Shown in pieces: positions 1 through 8,307 of a stretch of 64,000 nt of DNA (positions within the stretch are counted from its first letter, which is position 1; each line of letters starts with the position of its first letter). Below the pieces are notes generated by a model that made no database searches, was not told where the DNA came from, and was given only the letters and a program-made list of their open reading frames with translations. The stretch is from NCBI GenBank assembly GCA_050633465.1, contig JBOEGO010000017.1:62001-126000 (forward strand), read 5' to 3'. Source of the stretch: UBA3069 sp050633465. GTDB taxonomy: Bacteria; Pseudomonadota; Alphaproteobacteria; Rhodobacterales; Rhodobacteraceae. The position numbers were made by a program, and so were the translations under genes.

Positions 1-545
1 GTATTGGTCACATCGTGGATCGTGGTGATAGACCCGTGGCGGATGCCCAGATTTTCATGGATCACCTTGACCACGGGGGCCAGACAATTGGTGGTGCAGG
101 ACGCCGCCGTGACGATGCGGTGCTGCGCGGGGTCATATATGTCGTCATTGACGCCCATCACGATATTGGCGGCATTGCCATCCTTGACCGGGGCCGAGGC
201 CACAACCTTTTTCACGCCCGCATCGAAATAGGGTTTCAGCTTGGCCTCGGTTTTGAACACGCCCGTGCAATCAATCACCACATCCACCCCGTCCAACGGC
301 AGCGCCGCCAGATCACGGGTGCCGATGAACGGTATGCGGGCGCCGTCAATGGTGACACTGTCGTCGTCATACGAAAATTCCGCATCCCAACGCCCGTGCA
401 CCGTGTCGAATTCCAGCAGGTGCGCGTGCATTTCCGGATCGCCCACCGCATCGTTGATCCATGCCACCTGTGCCCCCCGCGCCAACAGGGGTTTCAAGAT
501 CAGTTTGCCAATGCGGCCAAGGCCATTGATTGCGTATGTTGTCAT
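1..545 (-). CDS. Type I glyceraldehyde-3-phosphate dehydrogenase, partial (arsenic-operon type)
   Basis: The C-terminal part runs off the window start; about 181 N-terminal residues are visible. The NAD-binding start NGLGRIGKL is at residues 7-15 and the catalytic SCTTN motif has its Cys near residue 150. The ATG overlaps the stop of the upstream ArsR-ArsC gene by ATGA, so the two are translationally linked. In arsenic operons this enzyme makes 1-arseno-3-phosphoglycerate for export by ArsJ, so arsJ may lie just beyond the edge. That role is inferred from context; the housekeeping glycolytic enzyme has the same motifs. Confidence 0.9.
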   Translation of the reverse strand, partial: MTTYAINGLGRIGKLILKPLLARGAQVAWINDAVGDPEMHAHLLEFDTVHGRWDAEFSYDDDSVTIDGARIPFIGTRDLAALPLDGVDVVIDCTGVFKTEAKLKPYFDAGVKKVVASAPVKDGNAANIVMGVNDDIYDPAQHRIVTAASCTTNCLAPVVKVIHENLGIRHGSITTIHDVTN

Positions 546-1387
546 GCTGGTGTTCCGGCGTTGGTGCGACCTATGTCATCCACTGCCTGTTGCAGCGAAA
601 TCCGGTCGAGTGATGAAAAAGGCAGTGCGGCAAAGGCTTTGATACGGTTTTGCAGCGCGCCATAGGCCTGATGAAAGGCCAGACTTTTTTCCGCATCGGT
701 GCCCTCGACCTTAACCGGGTCGGGCATGCCCCAATGCGCGCTGACGGGCTGGCCCGTCCATGCCGGGCATTCCTCGTTTGCGGCTTGGTTGCAGACGGTG
801 AAAACAAAGTCGAATTTCGGCGCGTCTTCGCCCTGAAACTCCTCTACATTTTTTGAACGCAGCGCTGCAACGTCGTGGTCTTTTTGCCTCAACACTTCGA
901 GAGCAAAAGGGTTCAATTGCGAATTGGGACGGGTGCCTGCGGAATAGGCAACAAAGCGGTCCCCCGCAGCCTTGCGCAGGATGGATTCAGCAAAGATCGA
1001 GCGGGCGGAATTTCCGGTGCAAATGAAAAGCACGTTGTATTTACGGTCGGCCATAGCAGTGGTTCCTGTTGGGTTGGACAACGAGACGGGCGAGCATAGC
1101 TCCGGACGACCACGGCAGCAGTCAAGGAGCAGATAATCAAACATGTCACGCACCTGTGACATCTCTGTGAAATACCTGAGCGAGGTTCCAACCCGTTCCT
1201 GCCCGATCAGCCCGACCTGCAACAGCGCCCCCAGATAGGCAGACAAGGTCGACGGCTTCAGATCCATTGCAGCCGCGATTTCACCGGCAGGCACCCTGTC
1301 GGGATAACGGCGCATCAACAGCCGGAAAATGGCCAGCCGTTGCGGATGACCCAGCGTGGCAAGGCGGGATGAGACTTCTATTTCCAT
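542..1387 (-). CDS. ArsR-type repressor fused to thioredoxin-coupled arsenate reductase (ArsC, LMW-PTP family)
   Basis: One uninterrupted 281-residue frame. Residues 1-95 are an ArsR winged helix ending in a Cys cluster (C90, C91, C98), spaced much like the C-terminal As(III) site known from Acidithiobacillus ArsR. After a linker of about 15 residues, residues 113-281 are a low-molecular-weight phosphatase-type arsenate reductase: the P-loop CTGNSAR has C123 and R129, and the redox pair is C199/C207. An internal ATG at 1054 (MADRKYN) has AGGAA 8 bases upstream, so free ArsC may also be made. The first ATG has no Shine-Dalgarno and directly abuts an inverted repeat, which suggests a leaderless start. 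ArsR-ArsC fusions are known; dual production is inference. Confidence 0.93.
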   Translation of the reverse strand: MEIEVSSRLATLGHPQRLAIFRLLMRRYPDRVPAGEIAAAMDLKPSTLSAYLGALLQVGLIGQERVGTSLRYFTEMSQVRDMFDYLLLDCCRGRPELCSPVSLSNPTGTTAMADRKYNVLFICTGNSARSIFAESILRKAAGDRFVAYSAGTRPNSQLNPFALEVLRQKDHDVAALRSKNVEEFQGEDAPKFDFVFTVCNQAANEECPAWTGQPVSAHWGMPDPVKVEGTDAEKSLAFHQAYGALQNRIKAFAALPFSSLDRISLQQAVDDIGRTNAGTPA

Positions 1388-1407
1388 AATTCGTGAATAA
1401 CTGAATT
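1388..1407 (-). promoter_or_regulatory. Candidate ArsR operator upstream of the ArsR-ArsC fusion
   Basis: AATTC and GAATT form a 5-base inverted repeat 10 bases apart, directly against the start codon at 1387. The AT-rich position between divergent ars genes suits autorepression. No binding evidence; called by symmetry and place. Confidence 0.45.
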
Positions 1408-1474
1408 AAAGATTCGCGCAAGTGCAAATTTCCAGATTTTTCTCTGCGGACGGGCCAGGCATCGAATCCTTTAC

Positions 1475-1494
1475 ATAACTAGAAATATAGTTAT
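1475..1494 (+). promoter_or_regulatory. Candidate ArsR operator upstream of arsR
   Basis: ATAACTA, six bases, then TAGTTAT make a perfect 7-base inverted repeat 9 bases before the arsR start codon. It differs in sequence from the operator at 1388-1407, so the two ArsR proteins may each read their own site. Confidence 0.55.
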
Positions 1495-1503
1495 ATTGAC
1501 CAC

Positions 1504-1818
1504 ATGATTACACATCACTTTGCCGCACAGGCACTGGCCGCCCTTGGCCATGAATCGCGCCTTGCCATTTTCCGCCTGCTGGTCCGCGCCGGACCGGACG
1601 GATTGAACGTGGGCGACATCGCGCAGGAACTGGGCATCGCCGCATCCACCCTTGCGCATCACCTGAAATCGCTGGTCGATGCAGGGCTGGTGGCGCAGGA
1701 ACGGATCGGCCGCCAGATCGTGAACCGCGTCGATTTCGGCGTGATGCAACAAACCCTGTCTTTCCTGACCGCAGAATGCTGCACCGGGGTGACATTGAAC
1801 CAAAACACCGCCGCCTAG
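1504..1818 (+). CDS. arsR: ArsR/SmtB-family transcriptional repressor
   Basis: A 104-residue winged-helix repressor. The recognition helix region STLAHHLKSLVDAGLV (about residues 48-63) is typical of ArsR. The C-terminus has a vicinal Cys pair (C92, C93), as expected for sensing As(III) or Sb(III), but lacks the third downstream Cys of the fused ArsR next door. It is divergent from the ArsR-ArsC gene and upstream of arsP and acr3, so it probably controls them. No clear Shine-Dalgarno precedes the ATG; translation may be leaderless. Confidence 0.92.
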   Translation: MITHHFAAQALAALGHESRLAIFRLLVRAGPDGLNVGDIAQELGIAASTLAHHLKSLVDAGLVAQERIGRQIVNRVDFGVMQQTLSFLTAECCTGVTLNQNTAA

Positions 1819-1884
1819 GCGGTTATGAACTGACAACCGCGCCGTGCTGCGGGCAAATAAAACCAATATTCTAGGGATATGGAT

Positions 1885-2943
1885 ATGACAACATTGACAC
1901 AAGCCACCCGCCCCCGTCCCAGCAGGGCAGAGATCGCCCTGCGGCTCTGGGCCAGGGAAAAGGTCTGGCTGCTGTCACTGGCCATTCTGGCACTGCTGTT
2001 CCTGATCGCACCGGATCAGGGCGCAACCAGCATCGCATTCACCGCGCAAAATCTGGTCAACGTGGGGCCGTTCCTGCTGCTGTCCATCGGGATTGCGGCC
2101 TATGCAGGGGCCACGGGGGCCGACGGGTTGATCGCCCGCGCCTTTACCGGATCGCCCGCGATGATGATCGTGATTGCGGCGCTGGCGGGCGGGCTGTCGC
2201 CGTTTTGCTCTTGTGGGGTGATCCCGCTGATTGCCGCACTGCTGGCGATGGGCGTGCCCTTGTCGGCGGTGATGGCCTTCTGGCTGGCCTCGCCCGTGAT
2301 GGACCCGTCGATGTTTTTCCTGACAACGGGTGTGCTGGGCAGTGAATTCGCGATTGCCAAAACCCTGTCCGCCGTGGGGCTGGGCATGTTTGGCGGCACC
2401 ATCGTGCATCTGGTTGCCAAATCCGGCGGGTTGGCTGATCCGCTGCGCGAAAACATCGGCAATGGCGGCTGTGGCGGGTCCAAAGTGCGCAAGGCGCAAC
2501 CCGTGGTCTGGGCATTCTGGCACGACCGCGAACGGGTCGCGAAATTCACCAAAGAGGCGGTAAAGACCGCGCTGTTTCTGGCGAAATGGCTGACGCTTGC
2601 CTTTGTATTGGAAAGCCTGATGTTGGCATGGCTGCCCGCCGATCTGGTGGCGCAAACGCTGGGCGGCACCGGATTGGCCCCCATCGGCATCGCCACGCTG
2701 GTCGGTGTGCCCGCCTATCTGAACGGCTATGCCGCGCTGCCACTGGTGGGCGGGCTGATCGGGCAAGGCATGGCACCGGGTGCAGGGCTGGCATTTCTGG
2801 TGGCGGGGGGCGTGACCTCTCTGCCTGCGGCCATCGCCGTCTGGGCGCTGGTCAAACGGCAGGTGTTCCTGCTGTATCTGGCCATCGCCCTGTCGGGGTC
2901 ATTCCTATCGGGGCTGTTGTTCCAACTGTGGATGTCGCTCTAA
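1885..2943 (+). CDS. arsP: ArsP-type permease (DUF318 / PF03773 family)
   Basis: A 352-residue inner-membrane protein with about 8-10 hydrophobic segments. The diagnostic motif SPFCSCGVIP sits near residues 105-114, and a Cys/Gly-rich loop (GNGGCGGSK) lies mid-protein. Family members export trivalent organoarsenicals or act as general permeases. I chose the ATG at 1885 because AGGGA lies 7 bases upstream; the ATG at 1879 would sit too close to it. It lies between arsR and acr3 on the same strand. Whether its substrate is methylarsenite or arsenite cannot be read from sequence. Confidence 0.85.
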   Translation: MTTLTQATRPRPSRAEIALRLWAREKVWLLSLAILALLFLIAPDQGATSIAFTAQNLVNVGPFLLLSIGIAAYAGATGADGLIARAFTGSPAMMIVIAALAGGLSPFCSCGVIPLIAALLAMGVPLSAVMAFWLASPVMDPSMFFLTTGVLGSEFAIAKTLSAVGLGMFGGTIVHLVAKSGGLADPLRENIGNGGCGGSKVRKAQPVVWAFWHDRERVAKFTKEAVKTALFLAKWLTLAFVLESLMLAWLPADLVAQTLGGTGLAPIGIATLVGVPAYLNGYAALPLVGGLIGQGMAPGAGLAFLVAGGVTSLPAAIAVWALVKRQVFLLYLAIALSGSFLSGLLFQLWMSL

Positions 2944-3006
2944 CGGCTTGCCAGCGCGCGGCGGGGCGGCCATTACCACCCCGCAACACAAACAAAAGTG
3001 AAAACC

Positions 3007-4062
3007 ATGACCGATACAACAGAACGCAGCGCCGCAGGGCTGGGCACATTCGAACGCTGGCTGTCGGTCTGGGTGGCACTGGCGATTGCCGCAGGGCTGG
3101 CACTGGGCAATCTGATCCCCGGCGTTTTCGCGACGCTGGCCGGGCTGGAAATTGCCTCGGTCAACCTGCCGGTGGCGGTGCTGATCTGGGCCATGGTGTT
3201 TCCCATGATGGTCGGGGTGGATTTCAACGCCCTGCGCCATGTCGGAGACACACCCAAAGGTTTGGTGGTCACGCTGGTGGTGAACTGGCTGATCAAACCC
3301 TTTTCCATGGCCGCGCTGGGGGTGCTGTTTTTCAATTATGTCTTTGCCGGATTGATCCCTCCCGACGATGCACAGGCCTATCTGGCGGGGGTGATCTTGC
3401 TGGGCGCCGCCCCCTGCACCGCGATGGTGTTCGTCTGGTCCAACCTGACGCGGGGCGATCCGGCCTATACGCTGGTGCAGGTCAGCCTGAACGATGTGGT
3501 CATGGTATTCGCCTTTGCGCCCATCGTTGCGTTTTTACTGGGCATGACCGACATCACGGTGCCATGGGATACGCTGATGCTGTCTGTTGGTCTGTATGTG
3601 ATGCTGCCACTGCTGGCCGGATACCTGACCCGGCGCAGCCTGATCGCCAAAGGCGGCGAAACCGCCGTGGACAGGTTCAAAACCCGCGTGCAGCCGTTTT
3701 CGATCATCGGCCTGCTGGTCACCGTGGTGCTGCTGTTCGGGTTTCAGGGGCAGGTGATCCTTGACCGGCCGCTGGTGATCGCCCTGATCGCCGTGCCGCT
3801 GCTGATCCAGTCCTACGGCATCTTTTTCATTGCCTACGGCGCAGCGCGGGCCTGGGGCATCCCCTATAAGGTCGCCGCCCCCTGCGCCCTGATCGGTACC
3901 TCGAACTTTTTCGAACTGGCCGTGGCCGTCGCAATCAGCCTGTTCGGGCTGGGGTCCGGTGCGGCGCTGGCCACCGTGGTCGGCGTGCTGGTCGAAGTTC
4001 CCGTGATGCTGTCACTGGTGGCATTCGCCAACCGCACAAAACACTGGTTTCCGCCCGCCTAG
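3007..4062 (+). CDS. arsB: ACR3-family arsenite efflux transporter
   Basis: A 351-residue, about ten-helix transporter. The signature LGAAPCTAMVFVWS holds the conserved functional Cys near residue 137, and GTSNFFELAVAVA holds the conserved Glu of a later helix. ACR3 proteins extrude arsenite using the proton gradient and finish the pathway begun by ArsC. The start is uncertain: a GTG at 2998 is in frame, but the ATG at 3007 fits the family N-terminus; neither has a strong ribosome site. It lies 63 bases after arsP, probably co-transcribed. Confidence 0.92.
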   Translation: MTDTTERSAAGLGTFERWLSVWVALAIAAGLALGNLIPGVFATLAGLEIASVNLPVAVLIWAMVFPMMVGVDFNALRHVGDTPKGLVVTLVVNWLIKPFSMAALGVLFFNYVFAGLIPPDDAQAYLAGVILLGAAPCTAMVFVWSNLTRGDPAYTLVQVSLNDVVMVFAFAPIVAFLLGMTDITVPWDTLMLSVGLYVMLPLLAGYLTRRSLIAKGGETAVDRFKTRVQPFSIIGLLVTVVLLFGFQGQVILDRPLVIALIAVPLLIQSYGIFFIAYGAARAWGIPYKVAAPCALIGTSNFFELAVAVAISLFGLGSGAALATVVGVLVEVPVMLSLVAFANRTKHWFPPA

Positions 4063-4100
4063 GGCAGGCGAAAACCGTTGCATGGTCTGATCTGGCCCGA

Positions 4101-4847
4101 TCAGGAAAACAACATACCGCCGTTGATGTCGACATTCGCACCCGTGATGAACGCCGCATCATCCGAGGCAAGGAACACCGCCAGTTTCGCCACATCCTCC
4201 GATGTGCCCTCGCGTTTCAACGGGGTCACATTGGCAACATGGCTGCGCACCTCGGGCTTGGTGAAAATATTGTGGAAATCGGTGTCGATCATGCCGGGGC
4301 ACAGGGAGTTGACGCGGATTTTCGGGCCCAGCTCCTTGGCCAGCCCCCGCGTCAGGGTCATCAACGCCCCCTTGGATGCACCATAGGCCGAGGCCCCCGG
4401 CCCGCCGCCATCACGCCCGGCCTGCGACGCCAGCCCGACAATGGATGATCCGTCGCGCATATGTGGCAGGCATTCACGCACCATCAACACGAACGAGGTC
4501 AGGTTCACATCCATCACCGCCTGCCAATGGTCCAGCGTCATTTCCGCCATCGGAACACGCGCCAGAATGCCGCCGGTGACGTGGATCAGGCTGTCGATCT
4601 GACCGAATTCGGCGGTGGTTTTTGCGACCAGCGCCGCAACCTCTGCTTCGACAGTCATGTCGCCCTGCATGGCGAATGCCTTGCCCCCCGCTGCCGTGAT
4701 TTCAGCCACCGCGCTGTCGGCCCCGGCTGAACTGGCGAAATAGTTGATCGCCACATTGGCCCCGCGTGCGGCCAGCTCCATCGCACATGCGCGGCCAATG
4801 TCACGGCCACCGCCGGTCACGATTGCGGTTTTTCCTGTCAGATCCAT
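4101..4847 (-). CDS. SDR-family NAD(P)-dependent oxidoreductase
   Basis: A 248-residue classical short-chain dehydrogenase. The cofactor motif TGGGRDIG is near residues 10-17, the NNAG position is replaced by HVTGG, and the catalytic YGASK is near residue 155. The ATG at 4847 has GGAGAG 6-7 bases upstream; a longer frame to 4910 lacks this support. It is the last gene of the GntR/RraA/TRAP cluster but has its own upstream region with the shared 15-mer (4911-4925). It probably oxidises or reduces the hydroxy or keto acid imported by the TRAP system; the substrate is unknown. Confidence 0.85.
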   Translation of the reverse strand: MDLTGKTAIVTGGGRDIGRACAMELAARGANVAINYFASSAGADSAVAEITAAGGKAFAMQGDMTVEAEVAALVAKTTAEFGQIDSLIHVTGGILARVPMAEMTLDHWQAVMDVNLTSFVLMVRECLPHMRDGSSIVGLASQAGRDGGGPGASAYGASKGALMTLTRGLAKELGPKIRVNSLCPGMIDTDFHNIFTKPEVRSHVANVTPLKREGTSEDVAKLAVFLASDDAAFITGANVDINGGMLFS

Positions 4848-4910
4848 GGCTCTCTCCTGCACTGATGCGAATGTTGCATCAGGTTTAGGCGAAACACGCG
4901 ACCCGAGCAA

Positions 4911-4925
4911 TACAAATTTTTACAA
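4911..4925 (-). promoter_or_regulatory. Candidate GntR operator, copy 1 (SDR promoter)
   Basis: The plus-strand 15-mer TACAAATTTTTACAA lies 64 bases upstream of the SDR start and recurs exactly at 9395-9409 before dctP. Further TTTACAAA units adjoin it, giving direct repeats. Its low GC stands out from the surroundings. The likely reader is the FCD-type GntR regulator encoded next to it. Confidence 0.55.
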
Positions 4926-4954
4926 ATTTACAAATAAGCACAATTCATGCGGGA

Positions 4955-5722
4955 TCACCCCTGAAACACCCGCTTTCGGGCGTTTTCCACATGGATGCGC
5001 ATGGCGTTGCGCGCCGCGTCACTGTCGCGGCGTTCGATCGCATCCAGAATTTGGTAATGCTCGCGCTGCACCAGTTCCATCCGCTCGCGCGATTTGGTCA
5101 GCGACAGGTTACGGGTCAGGTTCAGCCCCGTCATGATATTCGCCTTCATCGACACCCGCGCCGATGCGAAATACTGGTTGCCCGATGCGGCGCAGATCAA
5201 TTCGTGAAACGCCTCGTCAGCGTCAACACCCAATTCACCCGATGCGATACAGCGGTCCAACTCGGCCAATTGCGCCCGCATTTTCGACAACTCGCCCGCA
5301 CTGCGCCGCTCGGCGGCCAGAAACGCGGCCTCGCCCTCGACAGCGGCGCGAAATTCGAATGTGCGCTGGATATCTGCAATCGACCCGACCGGCGCCAAAT
5401 CCAGTGCTGCCGCCTCTGGGCGGCGCTGCACGAACGAACCGGACCCCTGCCGCGACACCACCACGCCATCCTCGCGCAGCTGTTTCAACGCCTGCCGCAA
5501 GACGGGGCGCGACACCTCTAACCGGTCGCTAAGTGCATGTTCCGTCGGCAGCTTTTCCCCAACAGAAATCTCGCCGCTGGAAATCATCGCAAGGATTTTT
5601 TCATATACCTGATCAGAAAGCGTGCGGTCCTTACCCGTTTTCGCGGGTGCCAGCGCGCCCGTTTTTGCGGATGTCGAACCGTTCACTTCTGCGCCTGCTA
5701 CCTGTTGTTTTTCTCTCGCCAT
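4955..5722 (-). CDS. GntR-family transcriptional regulator (FadR subfamily, FCD domain)
   Basis: 255 residues. A basic, low-complexity N-terminus of about 32 residues is followed by a GntR winged helix (about 35-100, with KLPTEHALSDRLEVSRPVLRQALKQL split over the recognition helices) and an FCD ligand domain (about 115-250). Such regulators usually sense a small organic acid. The gene start lies inside the end of the RraA-like gene (25-base overlap), so it is translated with the catabolic genes. A shared 15-mer upstream of the SDR gene and dctP is its best operator candidate. Confidence 0.88.
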   Translation of the reverse strand: MAREKQQVAGAEVNGSTSAKTGALAPAKTGKDRTLSDQVYEKILAMISSGEISVGEKLPTEHALSDRLEVSRPVLRQALKQLREDGVVVSRQGSGSFVQRRPEAAALDLAPVGSIADIQRTFEFRAAVEGEAAFLAAERRSAGELSKMRAQLAELDRCIASGELGVDADEAFHELICAASGNQYFASARVSMKANIMTGLNLTRNLSLTKSRERMELVQREHYQILDAIERRDSDAARNAMRIHVENARKRVFQG

Positions 5723-6414
5723 GCTTTGAAATTATCTTTTGTTTTCGGATCGGTAGGCGGATACAGCCCAAAGATCGACGCACCGCCCTGCACCATTTCC
5801 AGAACGAAATCCTCAAAAATTGTCATCTCTTCGGTTTCAATTGCTATTTCTGTCACCAAGTGCAGCGGAATGCAAACCACGCCCTCGTTGTCGCCCACCA
5901 TGATGTCACCGGGAAACACCGAAACACCACCACAGGCAATCGGGTCGTTGTTCGCCACCGCGTGATGTTTGGTCAGATTGGTGGGGGCGCTGGCGCGGGT
6001 GTGATAGGCAGGCATGTCCAACGCGGAAATTTCCGGCGTGTCGCGAAACCCGCCATCGGTCACAATCCCGTTGCACCCGCGCATTTGCAGCCGCGTCGCC
6101 AGAATACAACCGGCCGAGGCCGCAGTGGAATCCTGCCGTGAATCAATCACAAACACTGCGCCTGCGGGGCATTCCTCTACGCCTTTGCGCTGCGGATTTT
6201 CACGATCCGCAAATGAATCCAGCCCGTCCAGATCCTCGCGCGCGGGGATATAGCGCAGGGTATAGGCTGGCCCGACCATATTCGGCCCCGGATTCATCCG
6301 GTGCGGCCCCTGGATGAACACATTGCGAAAACCGCGTTTGAACAGCGCTGTGGTCAGGGTGGCGGTGCTGACATGTTTCAGCTTTTCCAGTGTCTCGGGC
6401 GTCGGATTGGTCAT
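5698..6414 (-). CDS. RraA-like / HMG aldolase-fold family protein
   Basis: 238 residues of the RraA / 4-hydroxy-4-methyl-2-oxoglutarate aldolase fold. The conserved DGGFRDTPEI contains the Arg-Asp pair that class II pyruvate aldolases of this fold use for substrate and metal. Next to a TRAP importer and an SDR, a catabolic aldolase or decarboxylase is more likely than an RNase E regulator. The ATG at 6414 has an AAGGG-type site; an ATG at 6441 is in frame but lacks one. The far longer frame running upstream is antisense-like reading through dctM. Confidence 0.82.
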   Translation of the reverse strand: MTNPTPETLEKLKHVSTATLTTALFKRGFRNVFIQGPHRMNPGPNMVGPAYTLRYIPAREDLDGLDSFADRENPQRKGVEECPAGAVFVIDSRQDSTAASAGCILATRLQMRGCNGIVTDGGFRDTPEISALDMPAYHTRASAPTNLTKHHAVANNDPIACGGVSVFPGDIMVGDNEGVVCIPLHLVTEIAIETEEMTIFEDFVLEMVQGGASIFGLYPPTDPKTKDNFKAWREKNNR

Positions 6415-6464
6415 GGTCGGACCCTTTTTATTGAATGTCATATCGGGTTGCGGATGCCAGGGGT

Positions 6465-7745
6465 TTATTCCAGAAATGACGGTAAAAACAGCGACACGGC
6501 AGGCACATAGGTCACCAGTATCAGCGCCGCCAGAATTGCCAGATAGAACGGCCAGATGGTTTTCAGCGTCTGTTCGATCTTGATCCGCCCCACGGCGCAC
6601 CCCACGAACAGGCAGGTGCCAACCGGCGGCGTGCACAGGCCCAGACCCAGATTGACCAGCAACATGATCCCGAACTGGGTCGGGTCCATGCCCAGATCCT
6701 TGACGATGGGCAGAAAAATCGGAGTGCAAATCAGGATCAGCGCCGCCATATCCATGATCATGCCCAGCACCAGCAACATCACGTTGATCATCAACAGCAC
6801 GAAAATCTTTTCTTCGGATATGCCCAGCATGAAGCTGCTCAATTTGTCCGGCACCTGATACAGCGCCAGCAAATAGGCAAACGAGCTGGCAAACCCGATC
6901 AGCACCATCACCATGGCCGTGGTGCGCACGGCGGATGTGACGGCGGTTTTGAACCCGACCCAATCCAGACTGCGATACACGAAATAGGTCAGCAACAGCG
7001 CGTAAATCGCGCCGAATGCGCCGGATTCTGTCACCGTAAACACGCCCGACAGCACCCCGCCCACGATGATCACGGCGGTGACCAGCCCGGGAATGGCCTG
7101 CACCGAAGCGACCCAGACCGCACGCCACCCGGGAAAGGGCTCGGCCGGATAATTGCGTTTTACCGCAATGATATAGGCCGCGACCGCCAGACAGACGCAC
7201 ATCAACATGCCGGGAATGACCCCTGCCAGAAACAGCTTGGAAATGGATATCCCGCCGCCCGCCGCCACGGCAAAGATGATCATGTTATGACTGGGCGGAA
7301 TGACAATGCCCGCAATCGACGATGTGACGGTCACATTCACCGCGTAATCCGCGTGATAGCCGCGTTCCTTCATCACCGGAATCAGGATCGACCCCAGCGC
7401 CGAAATATCCGCCACCGCAGAGCCGGAAATGCCGCCAAACAACATGCTGGAAAAAATATTGACCGAGGCCAAGCCCCCCCGCACATGCCCGACAAGGGCC
7501 GACGCGAATTTGACCAGCCGCATCGCGATCCCGCCATGCAGCATCAATTCGCCCGCAAACACAAAAAACGGGATCGCCAGCAGCGAAAACACCGAAATGC
7601 CCGAAACCGACCGCTGGAACGTGATCAGCAACGGGAATCCTTCATACCAGAACGCCGATGCCGCCGCGATCCCCATGGCGAATGCCACAGGCACGCCCAA
7701 CACCACAGCGCCGCCAAAAATCCCCAGCAGAATTGCCAAGCCCAT
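6465..7745 (-). CDS. dctM: TRAP transporter large permease DctM
   Basis: 426 residues with about 12 hydrophobic helices spread over the whole length, typical of the DctM membrane subunit that couples solute uptake to the sodium gradient. The start is 2 bases after the dctQ stop, so translation is coupled. With DctQ and DctP it forms a complete tripartite importer. The RraA-like gene starts about 50 bases downstream and is probably on the same mRNA. Substrate is probably a small organic acid, judged only from the neighbours. Confidence 0.93.
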   Translation of the reverse strand: MGLAILLGIFGGAVVLGVPVAFAMGIAAASAFWYEGFPLLITFQRSVSGISVFSLLAIPFFVFAGELMLHGGIAMRLVKFASALVGHVRGGLASVNIFSSMLFGGISGSAVADISALGSILIPVMKERGYHADYAVNVTVTSSIAGIVIPPSHNMIIFAVAAGGGISISKLFLAGVIPGMLMCVCLAVAAYIIAVKRNYPAEPFPGWRAVWVASVQAIPGLVTAVIIVGGVLSGVFTVTESGAFGAIYALLLTYFVYRSLDWVGFKTAVTSAVRTTAMVMVLIGFASSFAYLLALYQVPDKLSSFMLGISEEKIFVLLMINVMLLVLGMIMDMAALILICTPIFLPIVKDLGMDPTQFGIMLLVNLGLGLCTPPVGTCLFVGCAVGRIKIEQTLKTIWPFYLAILAALILVTYVPAVSLFLPSFLE

Positions 7746-7747
7746 GA

Positions 7748-8278
7748 TTAAAACCCGCCCTTTTCAAGATATGTTTTGCCCTGAACAAGGCAGTAAAGCC
7801 GGAACACCGCACGCAGCCCGGCAAAGACAAACACCAACCCGCCGCACAGCGCCGCCGACAGCGACCTGAAACTTTCGGGGATGTTCAGCATCGGCAGCAG
7901 GGTGTCCCAGCCGAATTGCACCAGTTCGATACTGGCGACCAGCATGATCAGGCCGAACACCGCCAGCACCACATCAATCACCAGCTTCAACAGGGTGTTG
8001 ATGGTGTCGCCCGTCATCTCGCGAAACAGGGTGACGCCCAGATGGGTGTTTTCGTGAATGCCCACCGCCGCACCCAGATAGGTGATGTAACAGATCAGCA
8101 ATAACGCCAGCTGTTCCACCCATGTCGGCGTCGCGTTCAACACATAGCGGCCAAACACCAGCCAGCCGAATGTCACAACCAGAACAACAAGCGCAATCGA
8201 GGCCAGCAACATGCACAACAGGCCCAGCCCATCCAGCACACGTTCGGTTCGATGCATCCAGCGGGGGGCCTGATCCAC
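7748..8278 (-). CDS. dctQ: TRAP transporter small permease DctQ
   Basis: 176 residues with four membrane helices (about 15-40, 55-75, 95-115, 135-160) and the Trp-rich loop PTWVEQLALLL found in DctQ subunits. It joins DctM to make the membrane unit served by DctP. The gene follows dctP after 72 bases holding two hairpins, which probably sets more DctP than membrane subunits. Confidence 0.9.
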   Translation of the reverse strand: MDQAPRWMHRTERVLDGLGLLCMLLASIALVVLVVTFGWLVFGRYVLNATPTWVEQLALLLICYITYLGAAVGIHENTHLGVTLFREMTGDTINTLLKLVIDVVLAVFGLIMLVASIELVQFGWDTLLPMLNIPESFRSLSAALCGGLVFVFAGLRAVFRLYCLVQGKTYLEKGGF

Positions 8279-8307
8279 AGTTGAATTCCTTTGAATTTCA
8301 ATGATAT

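Noticed and set aside
2944..3006. GCGGGG...CCCCGC hairpin between arsP and acr3
   Set aside because: Short stem with a 12-base loop in GC-rich DNA; not enough to call an attenuator.
5698..7200. A 500-codon frame running from dctM into the RraA-like gene
   Set aside because: The N-terminal half is antiframe reading of dctM with biased Arg/Gly/His content. The family homology begins only at about 6414, with a ribosome site there.
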